A stretch of 64,000 nucleotides of DNA from Pleurostoma richardsiae (GCA_030052745.1 JANBVO010000033.1:62001-126000); one strand, 5' to 3'; positions 34,763 to 46,360 are shown, numbered from the stretch's first letter. Notes: generated by a model from the letters alone, not told the origin. Program-made: numbers and translations.

Positions 34763-35387
34763 CTATGAGACGCCATCCGCTTTCTCCACATGGCACCACA
34801 TCTCCGTCTCCGCGTCTCCTCCCGCGGCTTCGTGGGTAACAACTGAGCAGCGTGCATCCTGAACCAGAAGCCGGCACGCTGTAATCAATTTTTCTTCCCG
34901 CGAGCACTCTGCCAGAGAACGTGGGGACCCCAGAGAATGTAGGGCCGCCAGCATGCGAAAGTACGCCAGCCACGCCTTTCCGTCTCTTCCCTTGATCTCA
35001 TGCACCGCAGGGCTATTACTACCTAGTATCCCGCATTGCAACAGCCAGATGGATGCAAGGGACGAAAAGAACTTGGTCCGGGCGTCGAGTGGGGAGTTCT
35101 AGTATCAGTTAGTAGGTGGCGGTCTAAGCGCAGAGGCGGATGATACTCACGATGATCTCACCAACTAAGATTGCCCATTTGATCGGGATCTTGACTCTGG
35201 CACTGAGACCGGCCGTGATCTACTCGTAATATTTTGCGTAAGCCGGGCCGAATGCAGACAGGATATCTCCTAATGCCCGACGGACGAAGCAACATCCGGG
35301 ATCCTCGGACAGATCCTTGGTCGGGACCTCAACGTTAGGTTCAAGATCGCTGGGCACGGAGGTAGGTTTCTGGGCGACGATAACCAT
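34763..35387 (-). pseudogene. Unknown gene with one in-frame stop
   Basis: Two exons (35387-35151 and 35098-34763; 52-bp intron GTGAGT...TAG) give 190 codons from MVIVAQKPTSVPSDLEPN to VEKADGVS. One in-frame TAG at 35222-35220 sits where a CAG glutamine would fit (YYE-Q-ITAG), a RIP-type change. No family recognised; mostly helical. It lies directly downstream of the methyltransferase-like remnant on the same strand and may have been functionally linked to it. Confidence 0.5.
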
Positions 35388-35459
35388 GCTGTTCACTGAT
35401 TAGAAGGTGATTAATAGGAGGAGATCGCAACTTACCGCGTTACCTACACGTCATCTGAT

Positions 35460-36810
35460 TCAGCGAGGAGGTCCCTATAGAGCTGCTGCTGCTGGTCTTG
35501 CCACCGGTAGTCATGGGAGCCAAAGACCTCATCCCTGTAACGCATCAGGCAGTCGACATATTCCCGGATGACATCAACAGAGCTTTTTACCTGACAGCGC
35601 TACTGGAAGACACGAATGTTGACAAAGCCTGCTCCTGCCAAGCAAGTTGCGTAGTTGCCAGATTCGGTGATGTTGAATGAGTAGCCCGTCCACGACCCTA
35701 AGCGTTGGATCTCGTTGGTGATATAAGACCAGGCGCTGCCACGACGTAATGGCCGCCCATGTGCGTCAGAGAAGAAGAAAGACCGTTCCCTGCCCTCGAA
35801 CCAAGCCCCTGGTTTGAGGCAAGCGTATATCTCAGCAGCCAGCTTAGGCCAAATCTTGACCTGCCTATCAACTATGCGGGCGAAGATCAGGTCAAAGTGA
35901 CAATGTTTCCTATTCCATTCCTTATTCCAGTCATGAATTTCGAGGTGGAAGTTAGGCTGCGTCGGGCCATGCTGAGGCCACTGCGTCTCGCGCTGCGGAC
36001 AGGCGGTATCGGTGCCGATTACGTCGGAGTTGGGATAGGCCAGGGCGAAGTCGCTAGGGCGACGTCAACTCTTGAACGATCGAGAACGAGACTAGCAGGA
36101 TCACTTACTGTCCCCAACAGCCAGTCCCAGTGCCTATTTCGAGCATTTTCCGCGGGTCGCGCACAGGCGCAACGTGCACGCAACCCAGTTCAATCAACTC
36201 CACTGCATACCTTGGAGAGTTAGCATCAGTGCCCGTTCTGCTCGACGGTCGCGGCCTCATTCCATAATACAAATCTTCTGGAACTGGCGGTCGACAGGAC
36301 GCCTTCAGAACAGTCAGCACCATACGATTCATGAATCACTGGTGCGATAACCCACCAGGTCCGTCCGAACATCTCAGTGTTTGGATAAATTCTCTCGTTC
36401 ATCCATGTGTAACGGTCCATGGTTGTACCGTAGGAAGTTGTTGAGCCCCTACTCAAGACAAACGTCAGTCGATGCCCATGCAGCCAGATGTTGCAGACTC
36501 ACTCGTCGTCGGATGTGCAGGATGCGAGAGAAGGGCTTGGTGTGTGTGTCGGCGTGCTGACCCGAAACAGGTCGGGATCATCGACGCTTGGGCTCCTGGC
36601 GCGCATGAGAGGACGTCCGACATCGACGGGACGCAAGGCAATCTCAAAGTACGGTTGGAAGGGCAGCTTGCTGGAGGAGAGCGACGGCAACATAGAGTCG
36701 ACGTCTTGTGTTGAAGAGTCCCGAACCCTGGAAGTCCCGTCGTTCTGGTACCGACCGACTTCGGGCTTGATCGGCCCACCCTCAGGCAGAGGTACAACAT
36801 TTGCATTCAT
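35460..36810 (-). pseudogene. Decayed LaeA-type SAM-dependent methyltransferase
   Basis: The minus strand shows SAM motif I, MLEIGTGTGCWG (about 36142-36108), a plausible intron, then FALAYPNSDVIGTD (motif post-I/II), HFDLIFARIVD, IYACLKPGAWFE and, near the end, YSFNITESGNYATCLAGAGFVNI. This order is that of fungal LaeA-like/UbiE-fold methyltransferases. An N-terminal segment from ATG 36810 (MNANVVPLPEGG) may be its first exon. Reading requires frame changes and passes in-frame stops (for instance between WNKE and HFDLIF), so the gene is dead or badly assembled from introns I cannot place. Such enzymes often sit near secondary-metabolism genes; none is seen here. Confidence 0.6.
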
Positions 36811-37902
36811 CGTGCACAGATAAGCGGATGGTTCATGTAGAAGTCACCATTGCATATAGAAGGGAACCTTACGTGCAAAAGCGTGGCCATACGGAACAAT
36901 GTGCTCGAAGGGGAAGCAGCCGCCCTTTTATGGTTGGCAAGGCGCTCTTGTCCAGCATCTGGCGGGACGGCTCTGCCTCCACAGCGATGATTGGGTCACC
37001 CTGCATGGCAAATCATCTCAGCCCAGAGCTTCCCGACTAGGATGTGGTCCATAACTTGCAGGGAGCAGCGCCGGATGGCCTTCCGGAGCTACGCGAACAG
37101 GGGCAGGGCCGCAGCTCTGTAGTGACGGGCAGGGTAACATCGATTTCAAAAAGGGGGCGAGAAAAAGATGCATGTGTAGCCTGATCTTCACCCCGGCTTC
37201 ATCCAGGCCAGCTTGCATTCACTGCAAGCATCGCCTTCCTTCAACGCCTTTGCGAACCAACCCCATCCGGCCTTCCAGTCCTGTGGTCGCTCCTCTAACT
37301 CCGCCACCAAACAGTTGTGATACAGGAACTGACCGTTGCAATCAGTAACCTGCTGGAACGTGAGCTAAGTTCGCGAAGTCCCGGGCAAACTGTACCAACC
37401 GTGGTAGCGTGTGTGATTGTGCTTGTTCGCGTGGCTGTAGGGCCATCAGCGATATCCGTTGTAATGTGTGTGATTGTACTTGTTCGCGTGGCTGTAGGGC
37501 CATGAGACACGATATCCGTGGCCATGCCGGACGCAACATTCATAGAGGCAGCGATACTGAAACTGCACGGAAGCCGAAGAGGCAACCGTGGTTGCCTCAT
37601 GGTGCTTCTTAACGTCCAGCCAGGAATGCACCCGGAGGCGCTACCCCAATCCTGGACTTCCACTGGTGCGGCTTTTTTCCATCACATGTCAATCTAACAG
37701 ATATCCGCGTGGAACGAAAGGAGGCAGCCTTGCCCTGCGGTGTCCCTCAGTCCTATGAATCATAAAAGGATGCGGCTTTTTAGGTATCATTCCTAGCATT
37801 CCCAGCTTCATCTAGACTGGCCAGGTCTGATCTACCCTTACAGAGGTGGCAAAGGCACCGCGTTTCCCAATCTCGCCTCTTCATTGCCTTGCTGGAACAC
37901 CT
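36811..37902. other. Intergenic with a 56-bp tandem duplication (37409-37521) and gene fragments
   Basis: The phrase GTGTGTGATTGT(G/A)CTTGTTCGCGTGGCTGTAGGGCCAT occurs twice. On the minus strand 37345-37190 reads NGQFLYHNCL...DWKAGWGWFAKAL...CSECKLAW. The block DWKAGW(G/N)W also occurs near 37945-37925 in another frame, so the two are fragments of a duplicated sequence. No intact gene. Confidence 0.4.
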
Positions 37903-38935
37903 CTACAAGCCAATTCCATCCGGCCTTCCAGTCGCTGTACAGCTAGACCCGTTGGACTGGCCATTGCTCCTTCCATGTCCCACAATCAAAGCCCGGCTGA
38001 CTGCCTCTACATCGTGCGGACAACCACACTCATCTTTAATTGCCTGCTCTCTGCACGTGTGGACTAGCGTTCTGGCCGGTACGCAGCTCTTCAGAAACTT
38101 CTCCATGTAGACGTCAAGCGATAGTATATCTTTGAGGATTTTCCCGTATATGCCGGCAGGGAGCCGTCCACGAACGGCGAAGACAGCGAATCCGAGGCCG
38201 GATATCCAAACGATTGCACGTATCTTATCACTGCATACTCTGCGCAACCGGGACTGCCGTAACTCTCTTTGCGTTCTCTCGTATTCCGACTTGTTTGAAG
38301 CATTGCTGTCAATTGTTAGCAAAACCTATTTCAGCTCGTAGTCGGAGTACTTACAAATACCGGTTCCTCTCAACCACGTCCTCCCAGTTTTTTTCGATAG
38401 CCCTGAACTGGCCCCCCAACCACCTAGAGCAAGCGTTGAGTCCAATCAAGGAAAGGCAGAGGATTATAGCAAGAGGAAGGCCCATGGCTTCCGAACTAGC
38501 TTGGACCAGCGAACCTGCAATAACCAAGATCCTAGTGGCGCCTATTTGGAGGACTGCGTCTAAAGACTCCACCTTTCGTAAGGCGTCTCGCTCTTTGCTA
38601 TTTAGACTGGCACCGAATAATGCGTCGTGGAAGTATCTATCGGTGCCGTCCGTGATTAGAACCCAGGCCAAATCGGTTATGTTTCCGACGACCTCTGAAC
38701 TGAAGATGCTGATCAAGAGTCCTAGATTGTCCGGGATAGTCGTGAGCAAAGGAGGGAGGACTATCGTCTGCAAGAAGAGCTGCATCACCGAAAGGCCAAC
38801 ACAAAAGCAGAATACGAGCAAAAGTCCATAATGCCTTCGCTCAAACAGACCGTGAGGCTGTCGCTGAGGGTAGGAGGATCCGCCGATTAAGGGGGTGATT
38901 TCGGCCGCCATTTTTGGAGGACTGGCGATCTCCAT
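37903..38935 (-). CDS. Multi-pass membrane protein, unknown
   Basis: Two exons (38935-38355 and 38305-37903; 49-bp intron) encode 327 residues starting MEIASPPKMAAEITPL. Hydrophobic segments at about residues 35-60 (LLLVFCFCVGLSVMQLFLQT), 150-180 (LAIILCLSLIGLNA) and 225-240 (IVWISGLGFAVFAV). The C-terminus is polar. No known family recognised; a fungal plasma-membrane or ER protein is all that can be said. The C-terminal part overlaps sequence resembling a fragment 0.6 kb downstream, so the true 3' end is uncertain. Confidence 0.5.
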
Positions 38936-39479
38936 AACTGTAATGCGATAAACTTATATGGTTCACGTCTGTTACGCCAGATATCCAGTTATCTGGGTTT
39001 CAGGTCTTCATTAGGGGCCTTGAGGTTGACGAGCTTGTAGGGTAGATCATCGTGGGCACCGCGGACATTGTACTCCTTATGTGCTCGGCAAATCTGGTCA
39101 GCCAGCAGGAGTAAGGTAAATTCGACACCGTTCTTTGGTCCCCAGCAGGGTCCTTCCGCCATCATCAGCATGATAATGATTGATAGTTGTCATGGTTTGT
39201 GAGTCTCTAAATACGAATACGGCTAATAATAGAGGAAAGAGCCATCTACCATCGGCTTGCCACTGGGACTACTCTGGTTGGCGGTACGTCTAGATACAGG
39301 ACTGGCGGAGGGCGTTCCGGGTTTACGGAAGTTGTTACCGGTTTTGCGGAGGTTGACTCGGGGAATTGGGCCGCTGCGGACCTGCCAGCCCCAGGGTCTC
39401 CCATACGGCACCGTTTGTGTTGCGTGCCGCTGTTTGCCAATGTGTCGTCTTCGATGTTGACGACCGGAGGCCCAAGGCC
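38936..39479. other. Intergenic, nothing recognised
   Basis: Short minus-strand frames only; some could be a distal 3' exon of the casein kinase gene, but no splice evidence was found. Confidence 0.4.
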
Positions 39480-40739
39480 TCAGCGCATCTCCAGCTTTTT
39501 GGGCCGAGCATTGCCGACCTCCATCCAGTCGAATTGCCCAACATCCAAGTGGCCTGCATTCTCTCCTGCCTTCCGAAGGATATCCCGAAGATACTCATAG
39601 TTCGGCGGGTCTTCGAAGCCCAGGCCACGGACGTACTCGAGATACACGGCGAATTCCTTCGGAAAGCCTTCACACAGATCATTGATCGGTGTTTCCTGCT
39701 TCTTCTTGCCAATCAACTCATATTTCTGTGCGTTGGACTCCGCCTTTATCCCTTGCCATGGCAACCTGCCCCTCAAAAAGTATACCCATACGTGCCCTAA
39801 AGCCTCCATGTCATCTCGCCGGGATTGCTCTCGACCGAGATGCGTGTTGATGCTCATATACCGTGCAGTGCCGGTGAGCGACCGGCCTTCGCGGTAAGGA
39901 ATGTGTTGCTTGGTCTCTGGATCTCGGTACTTCTTGGCTAGGCCAAGGTCGATCAAGTGTATAGTCTCGGCGCCTATTCCCGGTCTGCCGAACAGGAAAT
40001 TGTCCGCCTTGATATCGCGGTACACCAGGCCACTCTTGTGCACGCCTTCAATTATGAGAAGCTAGCAAACAAGTTAGCCTCCACCACGAACAACCCAGGA
40101 TCAGTCAAATATACATACCATTTGCTGAGCTAGAGAAACCACTGTCTCGAGTGAAAACTTCATTCTGCAGAAGCGCTGTTCTAGAGACTCGCCAAGGAGA
40201 TCTATAACGAGAACATCATGCAAAAAGAGCCTGCCGAAGTAATAGACACGGGGAATACCCTCTTAGGATTCGTCAGTCAAAGGACATCAAAGAGTAGTTT
40301 TTAGTGTCTTACTGCGGCCTTTAAGGAGTGTGTAGTTCCGGTATTCGTCCCGTAGCTGAGGGAAGGCAGTCTTCCGAGGTTCCTGTACCTAATGTGAGCT
40401 CTGCTTTGGGTCCAACGGGGGAAGCTCATAGATAAACAAGGCACGCACGAATTTGAGGGCCACCGGTACCGATTCTCTGCCTGACAGCATTTCGCCCTCA
40501 TAAACAACACCAAACGAGCCTTCATCGATTCTCTTCCCAATCCTATACTTCACACCATTCAGACCCGGAAACACATTGTCCATAGCCTGTCCAGCTTCGT
40601 CCAGCCTCTTGCGCCAATCCGCCTTGCTGTCCACTACAGCCCTCAGATGGCCCACCGCATCAGTATCTCTGTTATCGCCTGGGCCGCTGGGTACGTCTCC
40701 GCCACTGTCTTGGGTCGATGATGCCATGGTAGCGGTCAT
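39480..40739 (-). CDS. Casein kinase 1 family protein kinase (divergent paralogue)
   Basis: Four exons (40739-40449, 40388-40313, 40261-40119, 40061-39480) give 363 residues from [14 protein letters not shown]. Kinase landmarks: glycine loop [11 protein letters not shown], lysine in PVALKF, catalytic [13 protein letters not shown], metal-binding DLGLAKKY, and the CK1-specific activation segment [21 protein letters not shown] followed by [10 protein letters not shown] and [13 protein letters not shown]. All active-site residues look present. An extra N-terminal region of about 75 residues and a short C-terminus without the usual tail distinguish it from the canonical Hhp1/Yck enzymes. It probably phosphorylates Ser/Thr proteins; cellular role unknown. 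Neighbouring genes are unrelated. Confidence 0.9.
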
Positions 40740-40938
40740 AGACTTCGTGTACACCTTAGTCGCTTGAACTCGATTCTCGGACGTCACTCGGGATCCTGGT
40801 ACCACCCGGTGGAACACTTATCGAACCGTTGGGCGGCTGGAGGAAGGAAGGACGAAGTGGCGGCATGTGCACGGAGAGGCGCTCAACAGGCTTTATCTCC
40901 TCATAAGAGCCGGCCATGACCGGCGCCGCGTAGGGATG

Positions 40939-41253
40939 TCAACTGCGGCGGGTGGACGGATGTGATCGACACGGGAGCAGGCGGCAGCAAAGATCGGACA
41001 TCCAAAGCAACAATAAAATGGGCAAGCTACACGAGAGAAAGACCGCGGCTAGCAGGAGCGACCAGCACACAACGAACGTAAGCTTTATGGCAGCGTTTCT
41101 AAGAAGAAGAAAGCCCTTAGCAAAGTAGTAGAATCGCTCAAGACAGAGTCCGTAATGAATACACTCAAGGCCTTCAATGACATCGCAGACAACAAGTACT
41201 GCTAAAAAAGGGAGGCGGTGCAATATTGGGCCATGAGTAGCTCTACTTGTCAT
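40939..41253 (-). CDS. Small hydrophobic protein, uncertain
   Basis: 104 residues from ATG 41253 (MTSRATHGPILHRL). Two or three hydrophobic stretches (FLAVLVVCDVI, FVVCWSLLLAAVFLSCSLPILLLLW). It lies 300 bp beyond another membrane-protein gene on the same strand and could be its last exon. No family. Confidence 0.3.
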   Translation of the reverse strand: MTSRATHGPILHRLPFLAVLVVCDVIEGLECIHYGLCLERFYYFAKGFLLLRNAAIKLTFVVCWSLLLAAVFLSCSLPILLLLWMSDLCCRLLPCRSHPSTRRS

Positions 41254-41563
41254 CTTGAAAAACCACGAGGGTTTTCTTCCTCGGGGAAAGACAGAAATCC
41301 GGCATAGCGAGAGGCCATGGAGTTTATCTACCGGCGAGGGTCGAGGCGAACCAAAGGGAGCAGTGCTACATGGATGTCATACGAGCTGATTCTAATGGAT
41401 GGGTAACTAGAATTTAGAAGGAAATAGAAATGAGGAGGTGGCGTTGATAACTAAATCCTCTCCCACACCTTGACAAGTCTCTCGCGAAGGTACAATGCCC
41501 ACAGCTGACGACAATATTGGGACACTTCTGCCGGTAAACACGCGAAGTATAAGATCTAAAGTG
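41254..41563. other. Intergenic, nothing recognised
   Basis: About 310 bp without a gene call. Confidence 0.4.
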
Positions 41564-42537
41564 TTAGCCTTGACTTTGCTTTTCGTCTGCTAGGACACAT
41601 ACTGAGCAGAACGTCTCGTATCGTTCCACGTAGAGACTGAACCAGACCGCCCAGCCGAAGAGGTGCAGCATAAGCAGGGGGGCCACCCAGTAGTGCAAAG
41701 TAGGATGCGTCTTTGACGCATGCTCCCTCTTCATGTGCATTCGCGTATTGAGGAGGGCCGCACACTCCCATGTAGACCACGTCCGGCTGCCAGATATCGT
41801 AAGCAGGGGCACAATCCTGCCTGCAATCAACCGTGATTGCCTTCCGGCTGCGTCCAGCTCCAGGGGTACACTCCCAACAAGGAGACCCAAGGTCATGGCG
41901 CTAAAGGCGACTGCGGCGAACATCTTGAGTTTGGTCCACGTCTCGGTCCATTGGCGAATCCAAAACATACGCTGAAGCTGTTAATCCAGACTCCGTCTGT
42001 CCATTGGCCGGTCGACTTACCTCGCCTGATAGACTTAAGTAGATACCAAAGTTGGCGACATAGGCCAAGAAGTTCTCCCCACGGCAAAAAAGAATGAAAA
42101 AGATGAGACTCGGGACGGTTCCAGCAAGCACTTGGCAACCGCCGAGCCAATCGAGTAATTTGGGGCGCGATAGAATGATCACTCGTTCTGCGCCCGGTTG
42201 GTTACGCATCGGTGACCGTCGTGCGTTGAGGCTGCCGAGCACCAACACGGTGATGCTCAGTGCTACCGATAAGTACATCGTAACAACTGTGCCCACGGCG
42301 GTCGCAGAGAGGGGCCGTGCTTCTTGCATCGTATGCATGAAGAAGGCAGACAAAAGGCGGCCAACGTAGCTCGGGGGAAAATGCAGATTTGGCAACCCAT
42401 GTGCTCGACCACTTGCATATATACTTCAGATCTTGACGGTGAGCTAGCCAAGCTTCGGGAAAATTGCCTTTCGCAGGAGCCAGGGGATGGTTCGGAGGCA
42501 AACCACATTGCTCAGGATCCATGGCTTTGCCGTTCAT
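41564..42537 (-). CDS. Multi-pass membrane protein, unknown, multi-exon
   Basis: The 3' exon (about 41970-41564) reads MFWIRQWTETWTKLKMFAAVAF... and is joined by a 47-bp intron (GTAAGT...CAG) to an upstream exon that includes ATAVGTVVTMYLSVALSITVLVLG, RPKLLDWLGGCQVLAGTVPSLIFFILF and ENFLAYVANFGIYLSLSGE. The start is probably ATG 42537 (MNGKAMDPEQCG) with another intron near 42430-42400 that I could not fix. At least five hydrophobic helices, a WECAALLNTRMHMKREH loop and a C-terminal LLMLHLFGWAVWFSLYV helix. No named family recognised. Confidence 0.55.
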
Positions 42538-42632
42538 GCAAGTAGAACATGAGCTAGTGTCACATCATGTAGGGTAGTGGAATGGGCATGGTCCCAAATA
42601 GCAAACATTGAAATTGTCTGCCACTATGCCGA

Positions 42633-42663
42633 ATCGGGGGGTCAGTCGAACTGACCCCCCGAT
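42633..42663. repeat. Perfect inverted repeat upstream of the unknown gene
   Basis: AATCGGGGGGTCAGT and ACTGACCCCCCGATT flank a single C/G centre, a 15-bp stem with almost no loop. It could be a regulatory palindrome or the remnant of a transposon end. Confidence 0.7.
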
Positions 42664-42672
42664 TTGGACGAA

Positions 42673-43892
42673 ATGTTCTCTCAAACCGCAGCATCTCTCT
42701 ACGCACATCCTTTCTCCGCCAGTTCACCGTCAGGAATGGCTCGCCAGTACCGACGCTTGTACCCATTCAAAGGCACAGAACTGGAATATATCATATACTT
42801 GGAAAATGAGCTTCGTTCCTTGCGTTCCCATGCTACGGCGCTGGAAGCGAAGCTGGCGGCACACGGCTCGCAGACAGCCGCCGATGTTGAGCTTACTTCA
42901 GACCCTATATTCGAAGTCAGCACTCCGGAGACTCTCAAAGCTGAGGTCGAGAAACGGGGAACGCCAGCCATCCCACCAAAGTGGGAAGCCGCCACGTCTG
43001 ATTTCCTATCACGACTGCCGACAAGTGGAGCGAAATGGCTCCAGACGAGGAGCGATGCCCGACTTTCCACGCCGAAACAAATCATCGACTCCTTCCACAT
43101 CCTCACTCTTAATCGGTGTCGCATCAGTTCCTCCTACCCGGCTGCCCAATCGACAGCGCATCCTCTTAAGGTCGTGGATGCATACGGGCACCTCGTAGGC
43201 TTACTTCAAGTGGATGCCCAGTTTTCGAAGCAACTGCACAATTACAGCCAGTTATTGTTTTTCTGCGTCTGCCATGTGGCTCGAAGCAATGGATTCAGCG
43301 TCGAGGATGTGGACACACTAGTCGCGACTTGTCTGCCAGAACGAGATGCGAGTTCGAAATATTTGTCGCGACTTCGAACGGCAGCCAGCTGGGTGGCTCA
43401 GTTAATCGACAAGCTCGAGCCTACATTGGGATATCTGTCTCCTGCGTGCTTTTTACTTTGTAAGGGCACCGGTCAGACTGGCGGGCTTGTAACTAACCGT
43501 GTATAGGTGGGCCTGCGATAGAAACATATCGAGAATATACGACCTGGGCCAAGACAGCGGAATATCTCGTTGAACAGATAAAGAAAAGGACCAAGTCGCT
43601 TCAGGATGATCCACCCGATGAAGTCCGCGTATCCTTTTCCCCAACATTTTTGATCACATATGTCGGTCCATGGAGGTGAGTCGGATTCCTTGATACTGAA
43701 TCGCTGAGGCTAACGCCAACCGAGTCCAGTCTTGATCAAGTGAACAAAGCCCTGGGGACAAGTCTCAGCCAAGAGGACTATGCCAGCAGACTTAGAATTG
43801 TGCGAGAGACAGAGGATCTTGTTCGGGAGCCCGGTGCGAACGGGGGAGAGGGTGAGATTGGCCAGAGATATGCGCAAGTACGGCGTGAGTAA
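42673..43892 (+). CDS. Unknown three-exon protein with N-terminal coiled coil
   Basis: Exons 42673-43459, 43507-43675 and 43730-43892 give 372 residues (MFSQTAASLYAHP...). An N-terminal helix YIIYLENELRSLRSHATALEAKLA (about residues 30-55) is coiled-coil-like; the rest is helical without known motifs. A GTACGG donor near the end of exon 3 could splice out its stop and join it, in phase, to the frame at 43944-44957, making one longer protein. The short inverted repeat AATCGGGGGGTCAGT/ACTGACCCCCCGATT lies just before the gene (42633-42663). Confidence 0.6.
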
Positions 43893-43901
43893 TAATCTGT
43901 A

Positions 43902-44957
43902 ATGGTTGACTCGGAATCGCTTTCTCAGGCTAATGACGGGATAGGAACAGAGACCCGCCAAGACCCATCTCCATCCGAGTCGACCACAGCTTGCGGGATG
44001 GATGCAGAACTGTCCGGAACATCTCTGTGCCAGTGTCCACCAAACCGTTGCCACTGTCTTCACACACCTGTCGACGCAGCGCAAGACTCGACACACCCCG
44101 ACAGCTTCTCCCCCAGATCCAGCTTGGACGAAAGCTCGACGGGACAGTTTCAGTCCATCAACGCTGGCAAGCACGGTCGCGACGATCCGACGGCAACAGG
44201 TCAGTTTCAGGGTAGGCCGACCGATCAAGTAACGGGTAAGAAGCGACGAAGGATTTCCCGAGGTGGCAGGGAAGAATCTACATCCGAGGCCTCACTGCCG
44301 GCACCTTATATGGGAGCTAGCCGATTACCAAGTCCTCGACCGGTACAACATGGTACGGGTGAGGTTCCCGATATTTCAGAGGACAGCTTGGAAGGCCATT
44401 TGGCATCCCAGTCGGTAGCTCCTAATCTATATACTATCGAGAACGCCGAGGGGAACTTTCCTAGCACCAATCTCTTAGATAGGTCAGTTCCGCTGCGCAA
44501 GGTAGGTCGACACGAAGCACCAGCTCTAGTCGCCGAGTCCTACGGCGAGCCTCGCACGTACCTCCACTACGGTTCGCATCACGGCTTCTACATCCACGCG
44601 CTTATCGACGCACCGCAAGGAAACGTGGGTACCACAATATCTACCAGTAGCAGTACGCAGCTCGACGCCAACGTCCGCCTCCGAGACAGGTCCTCCTTAC
44701 AAATCGCCCATCTCACTAGGTCGAGAGGGGATTTAGTAGATATAGGGGATACCAGCAAAAGACACCTAACAGCTAGGATAGGCGACACATATACTAATCT
44801 GGCAGATAATACGAATAAATCGCTACGTGCCTTAGGATATACCGGAACGGCTCTAGCTAAGCAACGCACTAGCGGCTTAGGCATAGCGTCGGAGTTTTCC
44901 TCCACAGACCCAAGTAGTCTTTCACCCTACCCTGTTGAGAATACTATATCAGTATAG
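43902..44957 (+). CDS. Low-complexity unknown protein or 3' exon of the preceding gene
   Basis: An open frame of 351 codons from ATG 43902, rich in Ser, Thr, Asp and Pro, with a CQCPPNRCHC cluster near residue 45 and a basic KKRRRISRGGR patch (possible nuclear signal) near residue 115. It starts 10 bp after the previous stop. The alternative is that it belongs to the upstream gene through a 54-bp intron. The last 100 codons look RIP-tinged (CpA-poor) and may not be native to the gene. Confidence 0.4.
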   Translation: MVDSESLSQANDGIGTETRQDPSPSESTTACGMDAELSGTSLCQCPPNRCHCLHTPVDAAQDSTHPDSFSPRSSLDESSTGQFQSINAGKHGRDDPTATGQFQGRPTDQVTGKKRRRISRGGREESTSEASLPAPYMGASRLPSPRPVQHGTGEVPDISEDSLEGHLASQSVAPNLYTIENAEGNFPSTNLLDRSVPLRKVGRHEAPALVAESYGEPRTYLHYGSHHGFYIHALIDAPQGNVGTTISTSSSTQLDANVRLRDRSSLQIAHLTRSRGDLVDIGDTSKRHLTARIGDTYTNLADNTNKSLRALGYTGTALAKQRTSGLGIASEFSSTDPSSLSPYPVENTISV

Positions 44958-44959
44958 GT

Positions 44960-46360
44960 ACTAGACACAGATCTACCAAGCCATAGAACGGGGCTCGATA
45001 AATAGCCCGATATTTTCGAGCTCTGGGATAAGCCGTTAGGTATATTCGAGCTACAATAAGAATAAAGGCATTAAGACGCTCGCTATTCTTAATCCCCGCC
45101 ACCAGTGACCTCGTCTAAATATACTCGGTAAACGTTTATTACCATACATATACCGCCATCTCTCGCTTAGAGCTTCTCCTTTCCGTAGAGCAGAATAATA
45201 TCGCCAACTACTAACGTAGCTAAAGTAGCACTCAGACTACCGATAAGCGGTTTATTCGGCCGCGACTATATTTACGGCAGGGAAAGTATCGTATAAACTT
45301 CGGATCTTTCGGCTACTTCCTACGGTCCCGCTATACTACCAACGGCGCGCTCATTCGGCCTTAGAAACACTATCGATATCTAGATTTGATTCTCCGGTAT
45401 AGAGAGATAACCGGCCTTGAGCCAGAATATCTAGGGGCCTAGAAAGAGTTTCTTCTCTATACGTCGTCCTTTAGTTCGCACCCAGTTAGTCGCCTCGTCC
45501 GACTTCTATCTCATCAACATAGATACATCATTAACGGGTATTTACACATACCTTTTGTTCGTAAAAAGTTTCGAGAAGCTTTTTAACGATATCCTACTTT
45601 AGTATGAGGGCTATAGGCAACCTCCAAAAGTCTTCGAACTCTGCCAGGCGGACTAAATCTTCGGCGTAGCACTGGACTTGCTCGGCAAGCCGCCGAAAGT
45701 CTAGATCACGGATCAAGTACATATTATAGATCTGGAGGAAGCACCATAACTGTCGATAACTATAGATGACTAGATGTAAATAGGTGATTATGGATAGCAT
45801 ACGGATATAGAGTTCCGCTTCTTATTTTGTCCTGAAGTCGGTACGCGGTTATCTGGAGGCGCTTTGTGCGTCATACGGCTTGGCGCTTATGTAATCAGAC
45901 GAGGTTTTTGGCTGCGTTGGTTTATACATATATGCCCTCGGCACGAGCCGCGTCCTTCCTGACATCCACATATCACGTGGGACCGCGAGTGAAAGTCACG
46001 AATACGAGACGCGTAACAACCGCGCCATCATCGACTTGGAATAGATCACAAAGGAACTTAGCAGTAACCCATTTATTTGAGTATACGAAATCCCCAAAGA
46101 GCAGATAGATATATACACGTCACTCTTAAAGTAAGTCCACGTTTCGGGACTGGAATCAGGCCCCTGTGGCATCCCTCGTCTAGTCCAAGACCAACGCCGC
46201 CGGACGTAGGTCAACGGATCGGTATAGCCCTGATATAAAGTATCGTGTAAGTCAAAGCTTGGCTCTTGAGAACAGGCGCTGATACCTTCATTTGAACCCC
46301 ATATTTTTGGTGATATCCTCATCAGCCTTCTGTACGACCTCACCCTCCCCGGAGTCACCC
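44960..46360 (-). pseudogene. RIP-damaged unknown gene
   Basis: One minus-strand frame stays coherent from about 46358 to 45594: MTPGRVRSYRRLMRISPK, SPETWTYFKSDVYISICSLG, MWMSGRTRLVPRAYMYKP, RMLSIITYLHLVIY, RDLDFRRLAEQVQCYAEDL and LAEFEDFWRLPIAL. It is interrupted only by single stop codons (near 45996, 45850 and 45825, and again at 45594), most fitting C-to-T changes at CAR or CGA codons. No indel is needed. The part below 45594 is too degraded to follow. I do not recognise the family. Confidence 0.5.

Noticed and set aside
35759-36223. Plus-strand 154-codon CDS
   Set aside because: The opposite strand carries the methyltransferase motifs; this is a shadow frame.
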